55,277 bases of DNA. It comes from Candolleomyces eurysporus (taxonomy: Eukaryota; Basidiomycota; Agaricomycetes; Agaricales; Psathyrellaceae). Shown here one piece after another: positions 10,866 through 23,617 of the stretch. The position numbers and the translations under genes were made by a program. The stretch lies in NCBI GenBank assembly GCA_027579435.1, contig JANBPK010000836.1, forward strand, positions 1 to 55,277, in the 5' to 3' direction. The number at the start of each line of letters is the position of its first letter. The first letter of the stretch is position 1. The notes beneath the pieces are model-generated. The model saw only the letters and a program-made list of their open reading frames with translations. It did no database searches and was not told the origin of the DNA.

Positions 10866-12048
10866 TACTGGATCCCTGTTATGGATATCCTCTCCTTTGT
10901 CCTTTCAAATCTAGCAAACTAACCTTCTCTGTTTATCAATAATCTTTTTTCTCTTTCTTCAACTGATTATCTTGTTAAACTTCTTTAAAAGGCCACTAAA
11001 AATAGTTTTTGTCTTTAGTCCTTGTATTATTAGCACTCAATAGGCATCTTGTTTTAGTAATTGATTGAGAAGCACAAGCAGATAAATTAGTTAGACTATA
11101 ACTACCTTAAACACCCTCCAGAGTCTGGATCACTGAGGCAGGCAGCTACCAACACGCATAGCTTTGCACTGTGCCATTCATTTAATTATTGCATAACACT
11201 AACTTGGTGAATTGGTTAACTCATTTGATTGGCTTGAAGGCTTATTTCCTACCCTAAATACTGCAATTGATAACTTGAATTTCGAATCCCTACTAAACTG
11301 TAAACTAAGTACTTGTGTATTCATCAGAATACACCAAAGTTAAGGGTATCAACTAAACCTTAACAATCCCTCACCCCACTCCTTTACAGAAAAAACCTAT
11401 CTACTGAGAAGCAGAGGAGATACCACTTCTACCATTTGTGTTTGCATCACAACAACCCTAAACCACTTGTACACTGGGCAGTATTCTCTGCCACCAGGGA
11501 CATTCTCCACACTCTTCCCCAATGCATTCCCTGTCTTAGTGAGCTCTGGATCACTTGCAATAGAGAACTGTGCAAGCCTGTAACAATCACCCCCTCAACC
11601 TACAAAGAGGATCATAAAAAAGAAGTAACACTACAGGCAAATATTTATAAGATCAGAGGCCAAATGTTTCCACAAATCAAAACACAAATTTTATGGACAG
11701 GATTGAGTTCTTTTACTGACAAAATCCTTGCCCATATTCAGATTTTTGCCCACGATTCAGTCTTGGAGAAAATGGGTTGAACATTTTTTGAATATGTTCC
11801 CAGACCAAATGCCTTTTGTTGGCAGGGCATTGGGCAGTTCTGGAACAAAGAAATTCCCAAATTCAAAATAAGTCTGACTGCATTTTTTCCAAGCACAAGT
11901 TGTTTGAGATGTTTAAAATTTATATCATCATTCAGCTTTCCACAATATCAAATAATAAATTCAAAATTTAGGAGACCATTTGTTGGAACAGTTGTTCATT
12001 GACCAAAGTCATCTATGCCTGTAGTGTAAGATGATAGATGAGAAAAGG
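10866..12048. other. CpG-poor intergenic sequence, no gene assigned
   Basis: AT-rich sequence without recognisable coding. A 114-codon frame at 11436-11780 has no family I recognise, and its amino-acid pattern looks like decayed element sequence. Confidence 0.4.
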
Positions 12049-12253
12049 AGCAATTCTGAAGCAAGTGAGCACTGAATTGAGAACTAAGGTGAGACCTGAC
12101 CACTTTATGTAAGTTGCAAGACAAAATCATGATTGGCATTGGCAAACTTACAGCAGTGGTGGGCCAAGTGTAGCATGTTGGATAATTGCTGGGTGGAGTT
12201 TCCCTACATCTTGCAGGAGTTAAATAGAGTGGAAAACACAGAAATTTTGGAAC

Positions 12254-15200
12254 TTACTTAAGCCAGTTGGAACCATGATGAACTGCATTGGTAAGCTCAA
12301 CTTTGGTGGTTTGGAAATTGGCAATAATGAGACAAGTGTGGGTCAGACAAAGACCAGCCTGGTAATAGGCTGGAACCCAAAAAAGAAGATCTTTTGAGGA
12401 GTTCTGGATCCAACCAATGGAATTAAGTGTAAAGATCCCAGCTGGATAGTTGTGTAAAAACAGAAACTTTGGACAAAATAGCTGTGGTGCAAAATTGTAG
12501 CTATGCCCTGTCATTGGCTCCAAGGCTGGCTGTCCTGTGTGAGCATCCCACAGCCTGATGGTCTTGTCAAATGAGCCTGAGACCATGCACTTGCCATCAG
12601 GAGAGAATGCAACAGATGTGACATAGTCGCTATGCCCTGTGATTAGGTTGAAGAGTGGCCGTCCTGTGTGGGTGTCCCATAGCCTGATGGTCTTGTCACC
12701 TGAGCCTGAAATAATGTACTTGCCATCAGCAGAGAAGGCAACAGACATGACAATCTTGCTATGCCCTGTTACTAGCTGCAAGGCTGACTGTCCTGTGGAA
12801 GCATCCCACAGCCTAATGGTTTTGTCACCTGAGCCTGAAACAATGTACTTGCCATCAGGAGAGAATGCAACAGACATGATATAATTGCTATGCCCTGTCA
12901 CTGGTCCCCAGGCTGTTTGCCCAGTCTGAGCATTCCACAGTTGAATGGCTCCATTCTCAAAGCCTGCAACAATGTACTTGCTGTCTGGAGAGAACACAAC
13001 AGATTGAGCTTTCTGTTGAGTTGGTACTATAGCAACTACTTGCTTATAAGCTGAGCTATGGCAAATTTTGGGAACTAACACAAATTTTAGAAGTGTCTGC
13101 AGTGGCTGTTCTGTTGCTGCATAGAATGGTAGTGCTGACAGATATAAATGGGGAGCACTGTGGCTAATGGCTGGGGCAAAGTTGTGGACAAAATCTCCAA
13201 TAGTGTTCAGCAAGGGCCCAAGCTCAGTTGACATGACTTTCTATATAGTTTGTCAGTTCTCATGCCATAAACTAACTGATCATATTCTCACCTCGGATAT
13301 TTTCCAGAGTATTTTGTAGGCATAGCTGACATTCTTTAACACACTCAGAACTTCCAGCCAGTATAACACTTTCTCTGCCTCCACAAACTTCTGTATTTTA
13401 TCCTGCAAAAGCTTGGTGACTTCTGCATGGAGAACATGGTCTCCCCACGCTGTGCATGCATAAGCTAGTGCAGATTCAACTTGCAGAGGCATAGGTTGGT
13501 CATCGTTGCTCCAATATGAAGTTTGGGCTCCTGAAATCCCATAGTGTAGCCCAGATTCCATGAGTGTGAAGCATGCCTCAGCTGTGAGAATATGTGCAGT
13601 ACATCTGTCAATTGCCCACTTCCTGCCACGATGTTTTTCTGACGTCAAGTAGTCAACAAAAGATGCATGCAAAATTGAGATCAAAGTATCATCACAGCCC
13701 TCATCTGGAACTTGCACAACAGAATGAAGGGACCCAAAAGCTTCTCGGATCACAAAGGTATCCTTGCCAAGCAACTTGGCATAGTCATTTACTGAGATAG
13801 GCCTTTGAGCTGTGACAAGCAGTGACAGACAGAGATGTATCATATCTGCCTTCTCTTGCTCCAGATTTTTGAATGCCTCAGTCAAGATTTTGCTATACAG
13901 GGCCTTAGTGTCAAGAAGATTGGCATTTGAAGATCCCTGGCCAAGGTTCTGAAACCGTCTCAAGCGATGTCCTGGGTAAGTTGCAACAGATCTGACCATG
14001 GAAGCTGCAACAAGAAACAGTGTTCCTGAGGCATTGGCAATAGTCTGAATCTCTGCAGGTGGCCAGTTTGCCTGATAGTGGTTATACACCTCTGGGATGT
14101 CTTTGAACTGGGTGTTCAGATAAAGCAGTATATCAGCTCTGACAATGTCAACTTCAATTTCATCAAGTTCAAGCCAGCCATGGTTGGTAGATGATTCAAA
14201 TGACTCCTGGAGAGAGATCTCAGGCAAGCTAGCAAAGAAAAACTTGAGTGGGATGGTTGGCTTCTGTGACATAATTGTTGCAACAAGAAGCCTGACCCCA
14301 TCTTGATCATCGCACTCATCAAGGGCATCTACACCAAACACAAGGAGCTCATCAGCAGCAAAGGTCTTCTCAGCAGGCAGCAGGATGAGTTTCAAGTACT
14401 GGTCTTTCAACCCCATTGCTATTGGATTTCTGGTACTCCTGTCAGACTCGAGAATTTCCTCAAGTGCATCGCCAAATTGAGGTCGTTTCTTTGCCAGAAT
14501 CCTCGCAAGGGTGGGGATTATGAAGTACACATCCCTCTTATCCGCTTCTTCGAGTGTACAGAAGAAGCTCGCACCCAGAAGTCCCCGGCAGTGGAGCTGG
14601 GAGCAAAAGGTCCTTGACACAGTCGTCTTTCCTGTCCCAGCGTGGCCGCTAAGCCAAAACAGGTGGGGAGAACTTGGATCCGTCCCCCATTCGAGCAACG
14701 TGGCCAGTAGCGATACCCGAGATCCGGGGATGCACCCGGGACCTCGTTTTGCGTTGGAAAACTCTGCGCCACTCACTCCCCCTAGTTTCTGGAATATATC
14801 TGGTTTCGTCGCTGAGCGCCGTGATGAATGAGGAACGAGTCAGATGAACGTACTAGATCTCTTAATCGACCAGATGGTCTGTTCAATAGTGCGCACGGTT
14901 CCGGTGTGGTTCTCATTTTCTATCGGGGCCCATGAGAAGCGGAAACTGATGGTACGAAACCGGACGCACCGACGATTCGTTCCTCCAACCAGTTAACCCT
15001 ACTCGTAGTATGGAGGATCCGGGCCCCATTCTCGACGATCGCGTCAAACTAGACAGTTGTGAGTCACCGTCACAAGTACGACAAAAGGAGGGTCACCATT
15101 GTTATCTCAATCGCGAACCTAATCTCCTGCGTAAGCTTCAGCACCTCCTGCTTGTCCCACGCTTCGAGCCCCACACGTCCAACCATTGATCTGGTCGGAT

Positions 15201-16103
15201 CCACCTTGGCTTGCAGTTTCTTCTGTTTCTCCTCCAAAGCCCTGCACGATCCACCACGGGCTGAGTAATCCGACGTCCGGAATGAGTGAATTGCTCTCAC
15301 CGTAACAATCCATCAAAACGGTCCTTCACCTGTTGCGGAACATCGGGCGGACAAGACACCATAATTTTGGACAACACCTTCACTCTCTTGAGAAGTTCGT
15401 TGAATCCCTGCTCATTCTCGCCATATGCCTACCCATAGATTAGATTGATACAGAGGATCACGTCTTGTTAGAGGAAGTACTTACATCGACCGTATCGCAA
15501 ATGAACAACAGTGCTGCAGCGACGCTCTTCAAANGGGGGCCCGGGAAACACGCCGACGACCTTCTGCAGTGTGATCTTGATTTCCTTGTAGATCTCGCTC
15601 GCTCTCTCCGCTGGCTGATGTTCGACCTGAGCAGCACTCTCCTGAGGGTCGTTGTCCGCGTGAGATGTCGCAGCCGCAGCGATGTTTGATTGAGTTGCAG
15701 ACGATAGATCCGAGGGATCACCCTCGACGACCATCGCACCGTGGTCTTGGATCGGATTTTTGACGTGAGCGGTGGTTCTCTGCGCCTCTCCCTCTCCTTC
15801 TCCCTCTCCCTGAGACCTCTTCGGCCCGCTCCAAGGGAATCGGATTGCTCGCCTGGAAAGATCTTGACGAAGCGAGCCACCAGTACCTGCATCGATGTTG
15901 TCCTGATTGCTTTGGATTTCACTGCGAGCGGTGTTCTCGGCCGGCGAACTAGAGATGGCGACATCGTGGGCAGCTTGAGAGCTGGTGCCTAGACCTCCAG
16001 CAAGAGTGAGATGGGAGGTGGTGCGAGAACCAAAAGGATTCTTCAAGAAGTTGAATCGATCTCCTTTTCGAGGTTCCCTAGGCCGCTCTCCTGGGGGAGT
16101 CAT
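12254..16103 (-). CDS. NOD-like receptor: N-terminal helical domain, NACHT, WD40 repeats
   Basis: This is a STAND ATPase of the fungal NLR class, which act as cytosolic sensors in non-self recognition and cell death. I infer seven exons: 15485-16103, 15301-15428, 15097-15241, 14970-15048, 14854-14919, 13292-14811 and 12254-13240. Splice phases agree throughout and give 1180 aa once the N at 15534 is dropped. Residues about 190-345 form a helical N-terminal domain (ALLFICDTVD, LLKRVKVLSKIM, QEIRFAIEITMFDAIVENG). NACHT follows, with Walker A GHAGTGKT at about 401-408 and Walker B LLVFGVDALDECDD at about 501-514. Four to five WD40 units lie at about 925-1095, then a conserved WD40-NLR tail (GWIQNSSKDLLFWVP). 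The last codon may not be the true end, because GTAAGT overlaps the stop and a further small exon would read on in frame. The 3' two thirds are CpG-poor; the 5' third is not. Confidence 0.85.
12502..13017 (-). repeat. WD40-encoding tandem repeat, 129-bp period, 4 units
   Basis: Units start at TATGCCCTG at 12502, 12631, 12760 and 12889, exactly 129 bp (43 codons) apart. Each encodes one WD40 repeat (SGSGDKTIRLWDASTGQ type). The first three units in coordinate order are much alike; the fourth is more diverged. Exact period and high similarity are usual in fungal NLR repeat domains, where units expand and are exchanged quickly. Confidence 0.9.
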
Positions 16104-18015
16104 GTCTGGTTATCGGTCAATGCAAAGTAACGTCGAGGGAGATTATGAGCGAGGTTGGTGGAGGTAGTAGTCCAAGAAGCTACTCCGATTCGCCGCCCAA
16201 GATCGGTTTGGGAACAAGGGCCTCACACGTGATGTGCTGCGAAAGGAGTCGAGCACTGCCTTGGGCGTCTAAAATTATTAAATTCATGTTTCGATCAGCT
16301 GGTTGTGATTGAGGTCGACGGCGCCTGATTATCCAGGAGCTAGTGGCCGCTGACGACACACCGCCGTTTCATCTGGCACCGGGCTAGCGTCCTCCTGAGC
16401 GCCCGCCGCCCTCTCTTCCTACGCTGAGAGGCATACGTGCTCTATGCAAGATGCGTATGCATGGATGTAGTAAGGGAAGGATGGATGGATAACGGAAACT
16501 ACGTGAAACTGTGCTATAGGAACTCAACAAAAGAACTCAGAACAAGGAAATTGTTCACGAAAAGAAAAGCAAGAGGAAGATCAGATAGAGATAGGTAGTT
16601 CTTTGTTGTCACCAACAAATGTAAAGCTGGATATAGACCTGAGAGAAGGGAAGGGTGCGAAAGAAAGCGATATTAACGAGTTCATCGGTTCGATGACCGG
16701 CTGAGATCGTGGAGAGCAAGGGAAGATGAACAGGCAGAAAGGAGTACGAGAGCACAGACAGAATAGAATTCCAAGGAGCAGGAGCACAAGGATGCAGGTC
16801 TGTTGCTGGTAAAGGAGGTGAGGGAGGACATCCAGGCCCGAGTATATTCTCCTCACCCCTCACCGAATTACACAGGTCCATCACCCGACGGGACGAACAC
16901 ACGCTGCACGACTCCAAGACGCCTTTCGGGATCCATCCAGGCGCCTACCATAGCCTATCCGCTTCCTCCAGAGTAAACGTTAATTCAGACCATGTTTCCC
17001 CGCATCAACGACACCCACCCCGCACCAACCACCCAAGCGCATTGCAACCGCGAACTTTTAACCCCAACGCAAGCTGTCGGATTCGACCCACTGGAGACTG
17101 CAACCGTAATGGTCTTATCCACAGGCGCCATCGTTGCACTCGTTGGAGTCTCTGACGAGGGTAGGATCGTAAAGTGTTGGTAAGAGCTTTGTAGGACGCT
17201 GTGCGTCGAGTTTATGAAAACGAGGATGTAGTCGTCTTCGACTGGTGCATTTCCGAGGGAGATGTTTGGGCCGCCTGGTTTGGCTGGGACTGTATGGGGA
17301 AAGAAGGGAACGTCGTTTAGTCGGGTGTTAGGACGATAGGAGGGGAAAGAAAAAAGAATAGAAAGGATAGAGGGAGCGAAAAGAGGAGCGAAAGGAGAGA
17401 CGGATATTTCGGTCTACAGCAAAGGGGCAAAGGAAAGGATCAAAGGAGCGAAGGCATGGTGGACCAAAGGCTGAGTACGAAGGAATAGGGGCGAGGGCCG
17501 AAGGCAGGGGACGAAAGCAAGGAACGAGAGGATACCATTCCTTGCTGCGGGAATTAACCCATCCACATTTATCCTCACCAGCTCTGCATTATACCCAAGT
17601 TATGGCCACGTTCACATCACCGGTATGAGACAGGTTTGGAGTCAGCTCGTAGGGTTCAATTTGTACCAACTTCATTGTTCCGAGAGTATTGGACAGGTTT
17701 GAAGTGGGTGTCGGCGTCCACATCGATGGTGGTCCTTGAGTGCAGGTTTCACTTATTAGTCAGGCGCCAAGAAAGTACCGTTGGCCGCGTAATCTTGTTC
17801 AATGTTCAATGCGGATGCGACGAGAGATGCAGTCTAAAAGAAAACACAGTGCAATGGCAAGATTGTGACGGGAAGAGGGATAACCAGGGTGTGAATCTGG
17901 CATATGCTCGAGTGCTGAGTCCCGATAAATCGAAACTGTCCCGAGGAGGTCACGCTCATGCAGAGAGCTCACAACACATTGAAGATTATTACGGAGAGAA
18001 GAAACCCGATCGGAG
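16104..18015. other. Intergenic, no gene recognised
   Basis: The first part is the upstream region of the NLR gene. A purine-rich (G/A) stretch runs at about 17335-17520. An open frame of 63 aa at 16992-17183 starts with ATG but has no family I recognise. No RNA gene was seen. Confidence 0.45.
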
Positions 18016-18742
18016 TAAGGCGCCGGATAATTCTATTTGGAACCCGGTCTGCGTGTACAAACCCCGGGTTTGTAAATGTCGCTATTTGGAAACCCAGTTC
18101 AAGGGGGTGCATTACAAAGTGTGACAGATGTGACATGTGCGCCAGGCTGGAGGCGCCCTATGCTCCGACTTCCATTTCGGATCCGAGTCGCTGCAGCACA
18201 AAATATTGGGCGGCCTGTGTTTCCCTTGAGTTTCGCGACAGAAGATACACGAAAGTGCGCAGTAAAGAGTCGGAACAAGCAATTTAACCCAGAGGGCGAC
18301 GCCTTTGAATTCTAGAAGGATAGAATATCACAAAAATACACTCTCAGCGTGAAGAATTCCAGGCTATTGAACGGCAGCTAGCGTAGATACATATGAGCGG
18401 CGGCAGCAAAAGTGGCCTCACCGTGAAAGCCTGCGCAGTGACCTGGTATTTGTGACATTATTTAACCATTTTCCAGGTATTGGCAGAGTCTCATTTGATT
18501 TATTTCTTACTTCTCGCAATGGGGATGTACCTGGCGAACTCATGTAGGTGTACTTTCCAGCCTGACTTCGGACAATTAGACCGAGCCTCCCCGACTGGCA
18601 TGCATAATGGACGCTCGGAGCGTGACAGCGCTCGCGTCACATACAAAAATGGAACAATTGGACCTATATCGGGGGTATGCGTACAAACCCGGGGTTTGTA
18701 CACGCAGACCGGGTTTCCAAACAGAATTATCCGTAAGGCGCC
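18016..18742. mobile_element. 727-bp inverted-repeat element (MITE-like)
   Basis: The arm at 18016-18074 is an imperfect reverse complement of the arm at 18682-18742. Each arm contains the palindrome ACAAACC(C)CGGGGTTTGT or its mirror, followed outward by ACACGCAGACCGGGTT, a TTTGGAA/TTCCAAA block, AATTATCC and GGCGCC. The internal roughly 600 bp has no transposase. The right end lies about 145 bp past the leucyl-tRNA synthetase stop. No clear target duplication was found. Confidence 0.6.
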
Positions 18743-18887
18743 CGACGACACTGTTGCTCGTCGCATCATATTAATTCTGAGTTATAGGGGCAGTTATCTT
18801 CCGGCAACCGCGTTGCAATTTCAGTACGTACGCGAGGCAAAAAAAACAAGATGTATATGTGACTTCTATTGTACTCAACTACTCGAC

Positions 18888-21800
18888 TCAAACAGTGACA
18901 TTGCGATACTCGAACGCAGGTGCGCCAGGCTCCGAAGTGTCAATGATGCTCTTGGTGAACCCAGGCTCATCCTCATGCTGCTTCGCCTCTTCAACCGACA
19001 AGACCTCCGCATCCACAAGGTTCAGCGACTTCTTGAGGTAGGGCAGCAACTCTTGCAGAACTGCGCTCTCCGAGAAGGGAAGGGTACGTCGGAAAGCGGT
19101 CTGAGCACCGTACTGGGCCATTCGTTTCTGCGCATCATCGTCAGTCAATCGTCTTGGGTTACGGGAAAGAGAGTGGGAGTACTAACCTTGAACGCCTGAA
19201 TAAACGGCATAACCCTCTTATCCTTAATCAACCCATTCTCCACAAGCAGCTGCCTAACCTTGGCATCATCCACCTTATCCTCTTTCTCATCATACGCATC
19301 CTTCAGAGTCTGCACAGCCGTATTCTGCCACTCAGGGAACTCCTTTGCCACATAGATCCTCACACTCTTCGGCTTCTTCGGGTCGAAAGGCGCACTATCC
19401 GTGTTCACCTTCTTGCCTTTGGCCGCTTTTTGGAGCATCCTCAGCAAGTTGGTTTCAGCGTCACGGATGGTCTTGATAGTGCCCCGCATGTACAATCCTG
19501 CTTCGATGATGGTAGGATCGACGGGCGTGGATGGTGTAGGCCAGAGTGCATGTTGAATAGATTTGGGTTCGGAGAGGATGTCGGACCAGATTTGTTCGGC
19601 AAAGTGAGGGGCGATGGGGGTGATGAGGAGGGCGGCGGTGCGGATCCAGTAGAGGACGAGGTCGCGGTGCATACCGACGTCGCCGGTGACTTCACGGTAC
19701 CAGTCTCGAGCGCTTTGGAGTTCGTAGAAGCCATACTTCAAAGCGTCCTTGTAGTTTGTGCTAGATTTGCCATGAGTACAAATATAACGCTGTGGGTGAA
19801 AGGAGACTACTCACGCTTCGTAGTGACTGCGAGTGATATTGATCAGATCGTTGACCTCGTTCTCGAAGACGGTATCATGGTAATTCCGTGGTCCAGTCCT
19901 CAAGTTAGCCTGATCCTTGACCATATCCTGCAAACGAAATCCAATCGTCAATCCCCATCTCAGGTTTCCAAGCCATCCACGGAATACGCACCTCACACCA
20001 GCCCAAAAGCGTATGCACACGCAAAATGTTCGCATTCGCAGTCTTCTCCTCAAAGTTGGCATCCTCCAACCCATCGCCAGCATCTGCTAGGGACAACCTC
20101 GTCGCATCCGCGCCAAACTTCTCAATCGCCTCCCGAAGCGTCAACGAGTTACCGGTACTCTTCGACATCTTCTTCCCATTCAACATCAAGTGCCCGTTAG
20201 TCCTCATGCTCAGAGGCCACTTGTCTTCAGGGAACAAAGCGGCGTGATTATACAGGGCGAAGGTCAAATGGTTGGGAACCAGATCCTTGGCGGAGGACCG
20301 GATGTCGAAGGGGTAGAAGTACTCGTACTCGTGTTTGAGAGCGTCGGCTTTTTCTTTAGGGAGAGGGGCTGGGTCGGGCCAGGGTCCGTTGCAGAAGATG
20401 TATTCCCAAACTTCGTCGGTCATTTGGTCGGCGGTGATGCCCAGAGGACCGGGTTTGCTACCATCCAGGCTGTTCTCTGTTAAAATTATACTCGTCTTTA
20501 GCAAGGAACAGTCTAGTCAGGTAAGGATAGACGCACCGTGCAAGAGCTGGGCAACGGTATAGTAGCTCATGTAAATCGTCGAATCACTCAAAGACTCGAC
20601 CAAGAAATGAGTGTCCCAAGGCAATTTGGATCCCAACCCATAGGTTCGCGCACAAGCCCACTTGTTCAGCCAATCCAAAGTCTTCTGGAAAGCGTGTCGG
20701 GTCTCGGGAGTGTACGTGTTCATCTTGGCCAGCAACCTGCGTCATATCGAACAACCCATTGATCAGAACACCAGCCTCCTCGTCATGGTAGACGAGTGAA
20801 AAATACGCACCCTTCGGTTTGCTTCTTCCACTCAGCCTCGCCATAATCCAAATACCACTGATCCATGAGTGCAACAACACACTCATCCGCACTACGCGAA
20901 AGGACAAAGCCTTCGGGCTCCGCATACGCAAACGCCAATCCGGCCTTGATCATGCTGTCCCGGACTTTGACTTTGGCCTCCTGCACAGGCTCGCCTTTGT
21001 ACTCGCCAACGATCATCTTGCCGTTATAGAATCCTTCCTTGTACGCGATCTCCTTGGCTTCGGCAAGCTGCTTGGTGTCCTTTTGAGACTGGATCTTGAG
21101 CTGCTTGACGATAGCAGGAGCAGTCATGTCGCCGTAGGCTGGAGTGGAGATTACGGGGACGGGGTCGATGGCAGCCCATGATGGGTCGATCTTGTAAAAC
21201 TCGGGCTTCTTGCGCAGGTCCATGAGAGTTTGGTAGTCATCGGGTGAGTCAGAAGGCACAGAAGTAACAACACCAGTTCCCTTTAGAGCAGTGAGTCATT
21301 GGTCGCATACTATGGAAATGAGCGACGTACCTTGGTAGCCAAGACGTTGTCCATAGGCAAAACGTAGACTTCAGGGTTAATAGCGAATGGTGCCTTGATC
21401 TTGCTACCGACGATGGTGGATCCCGGAAGTTCGGCCAGCTGCTCGATATTGCCCCGAGGAGTGATGACACCCTGGAAGGCCATGTTGCGAGCCGCACGAA
21501 CGGTGCAGACATAGGCCTCCTTGTCGTTGACAGCAAACACTCCGTACTTGATGCCAGTTCCGACGAAGCAATTTGTCTGGCCGTACATGGTCTCGGGTCG
21601 GAGGGTGGCAGCTACCAAGTAGACCTTCCGGTTGCCGGCCTTGTTGCTGATCAAGGCCTCAGCCTCGGGACTCCATTGGACGACTTCCATCTTGACACCG
21701 GTGTATTCCTGGGGACCAATACCTTCTCCATCTTGACGGTCGTGGTCCATACAGGGTTGACCGTCCTTGGGACTGTAGATGGTGTAGCGTTCGCCGAACT

Positions 21801-22687
21801 TGATCTTGCCGAGCTTGTAAAGTTTGTTGACCTGCCAGCGCACGAAGGCATCGTAGTAAGGGTTGGCGTCGGTGGTGATGAAGCTTCGTCGCCAGTCGAT
21901 TCGAGAACCGAATGCGTTGTTGTCGTTCTGGAGACTATTGAGCCGAGTGATGAGACGCGAGCAAAAGTGTACTTACGATGGCGATGGGAGGGAAGTAGGT
22001 GAGCCAGTGCAGAGGGTCGGCGAATTTCTTGATTTCAGACCGAGGAACGCCAATGGATTCCATGATTTGGAATTGGTAGGTCAAGCCGGTGGATTTTGCG
22101 ACGAGCTTTCCCTTTTTTGCTTTGGTCTTGTCCTGTGACGCAGCCTCCTCCTTCTCTCTCTCCTTCTCCGCCTCCGCCTCTATCCGTGCCTGGACCTCTT
22201 CAAAGTTTTCAAAGTCTTGACCAAAGAGTTCTATCTCTCGAATGATTTTATCCGAAGAAGCCTAGGGAGACTTAGGAAGCCATACGAATGACAACGTAGA
22301 GTCATACGCACCTTGATAGGCATGCCGGTGACATGGAATCCGTGGGGGAAGAGGACACGCTTGCCCAGCATCCTCTGGTACCCAGCAGCGAACTCGATCT
22401 TGGAAATGGTAAAGGCGTGTCCGAGATGGAGGCTTCCGTTCATGTATGGGTATGGAAAGTTTCCGAACCACTTGGGGTGCTTTTCCTTGAGCTCGGCCTT
22501 GGAGAGGCCAGCAAGCTCCTCAGGACGAGGGGCGTTGACCTCGAAGACACGCTCCTTCTGCCATCGATCTTGGTGTTTCTTCTCGAGAGTTTTGAGGTAG
22601 TCTCGCTTGGCCGTCTGGAGAGTGGTGAGCGGGCGCCAAGGGACGAGGAGGAGGACATACCTGGGCCAGCTCGATGGTCTGGGCCAT
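18888..22687 (-). CDS. CDC60: Cytosolic leucyl-tRNA synthetase
   Basis: This class I synthetase charges tRNA-Leu with leucine in the cytosol, with an editing domain that removes wrong amino acids. The start ATG at 22687 begins a 9-codon first exon (MAQTIELAQ), followed by an intron at 22615-22660. The HIGH signature appears as [10 protein letters not shown] and the KMSKS loop as [10 protein letters not shown]. The CP1 editing region includes [11 protein letters not shown]. The C-terminal anticodon-binding and tail parts are present. There are about ten exons split by short introns, and all the fragments line up in order along one protein of roughly 1.1 thousand residues, the usual size for the eukaryotic/archaeal type. 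No mitochondrial targeting peptide is visible, so I take it as the cytosolic form (yeast Cdc60 orthologue). I see no frame breaks. It is a conserved anchor between two accessory regions. Confidence 0.95.
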
Positions 22688-23617
22688 GGAGGAGAAGGGG
22701 GCAGAAAAACAAGGACTGGAAAGTCGCAAGTTGGCCCGGCACCAGAGTCCCGCTATCGTGACTATCGGTATCTGAAATCAATCTTAAAAATGGGTTTTAG
22801 GGAATAAAATCCAAGGCAAACGAGTCACATTTTGCACAGCAAGAATGAATTAAATCCGTTTTCGGCATCTTATCTTATCGCTTTTGATTGCTCTTGTTTG
22901 GGAACGCCCTTCGCTGCAGCCGTCGTCCTTGGGGCGGCCATTTTCTGTGATTCAGCTCAGAACACATCTGGGAGTTTATCTGTAGATTTAAAGGTGACAC
23001 AGTTGCAGAGAAACCTCCCCAGAGAGCCAAGCTCCGTATTTGGTCTTCCCTTTCATTACAAACAACGCGTGCCGGCATTGTTGCGCGCTCGGGGTCGGGT
23101 TGCGGCATTGCGACACCATCGTCAGCTTGGAAAATATTCAACGGGCTCAACGGCTCTTCAGGTTAGACTTATACCCTCTACACTATGGCACTCCTAATAT
23201 TAGGGACCGATTTATTTGGGCGTTGGACGGGCAGCTTGTATGTTGAGTCGTTATGAATGTTCCATTCTTGTCACTTGCCAAACGCCTCGGAAAATTTCAC
23301 TATGCGCACAGTTATCCTGGCTTTCGAAGAGCTCAGCCCTCAGATCCAAAAAGGATGGTTGAAATAGCCTCCCTCGAACGCCGCGTATATGACGGTTACA
23401 CGTGAGATATGAACTTAAGACCCTGGCGTGACAGCGACGCTCGTCTTTCCGAACCACCGCCAGCGCAGCGCTCCCCATAATTCAATTTTGCTCTAGAACG
23501 CCCTCGTCCTTCGGTAAGTTTGTCTAATATTACCCCCAAAGAACCTTTCTAAATTACTGACCGCGTCTTTTTATGTAGTTTCACCGTTCTCGAACGCGTT
23601 ATTATCGTGTCGCGACC
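22688..23617. other. Divergent intergenic region between the synthetase gene and the base-modification-type gene
   Basis: This should contain the two divergent promoters. No coding region, repeat or RNA gene could be supported in it. Confidence 0.5.
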
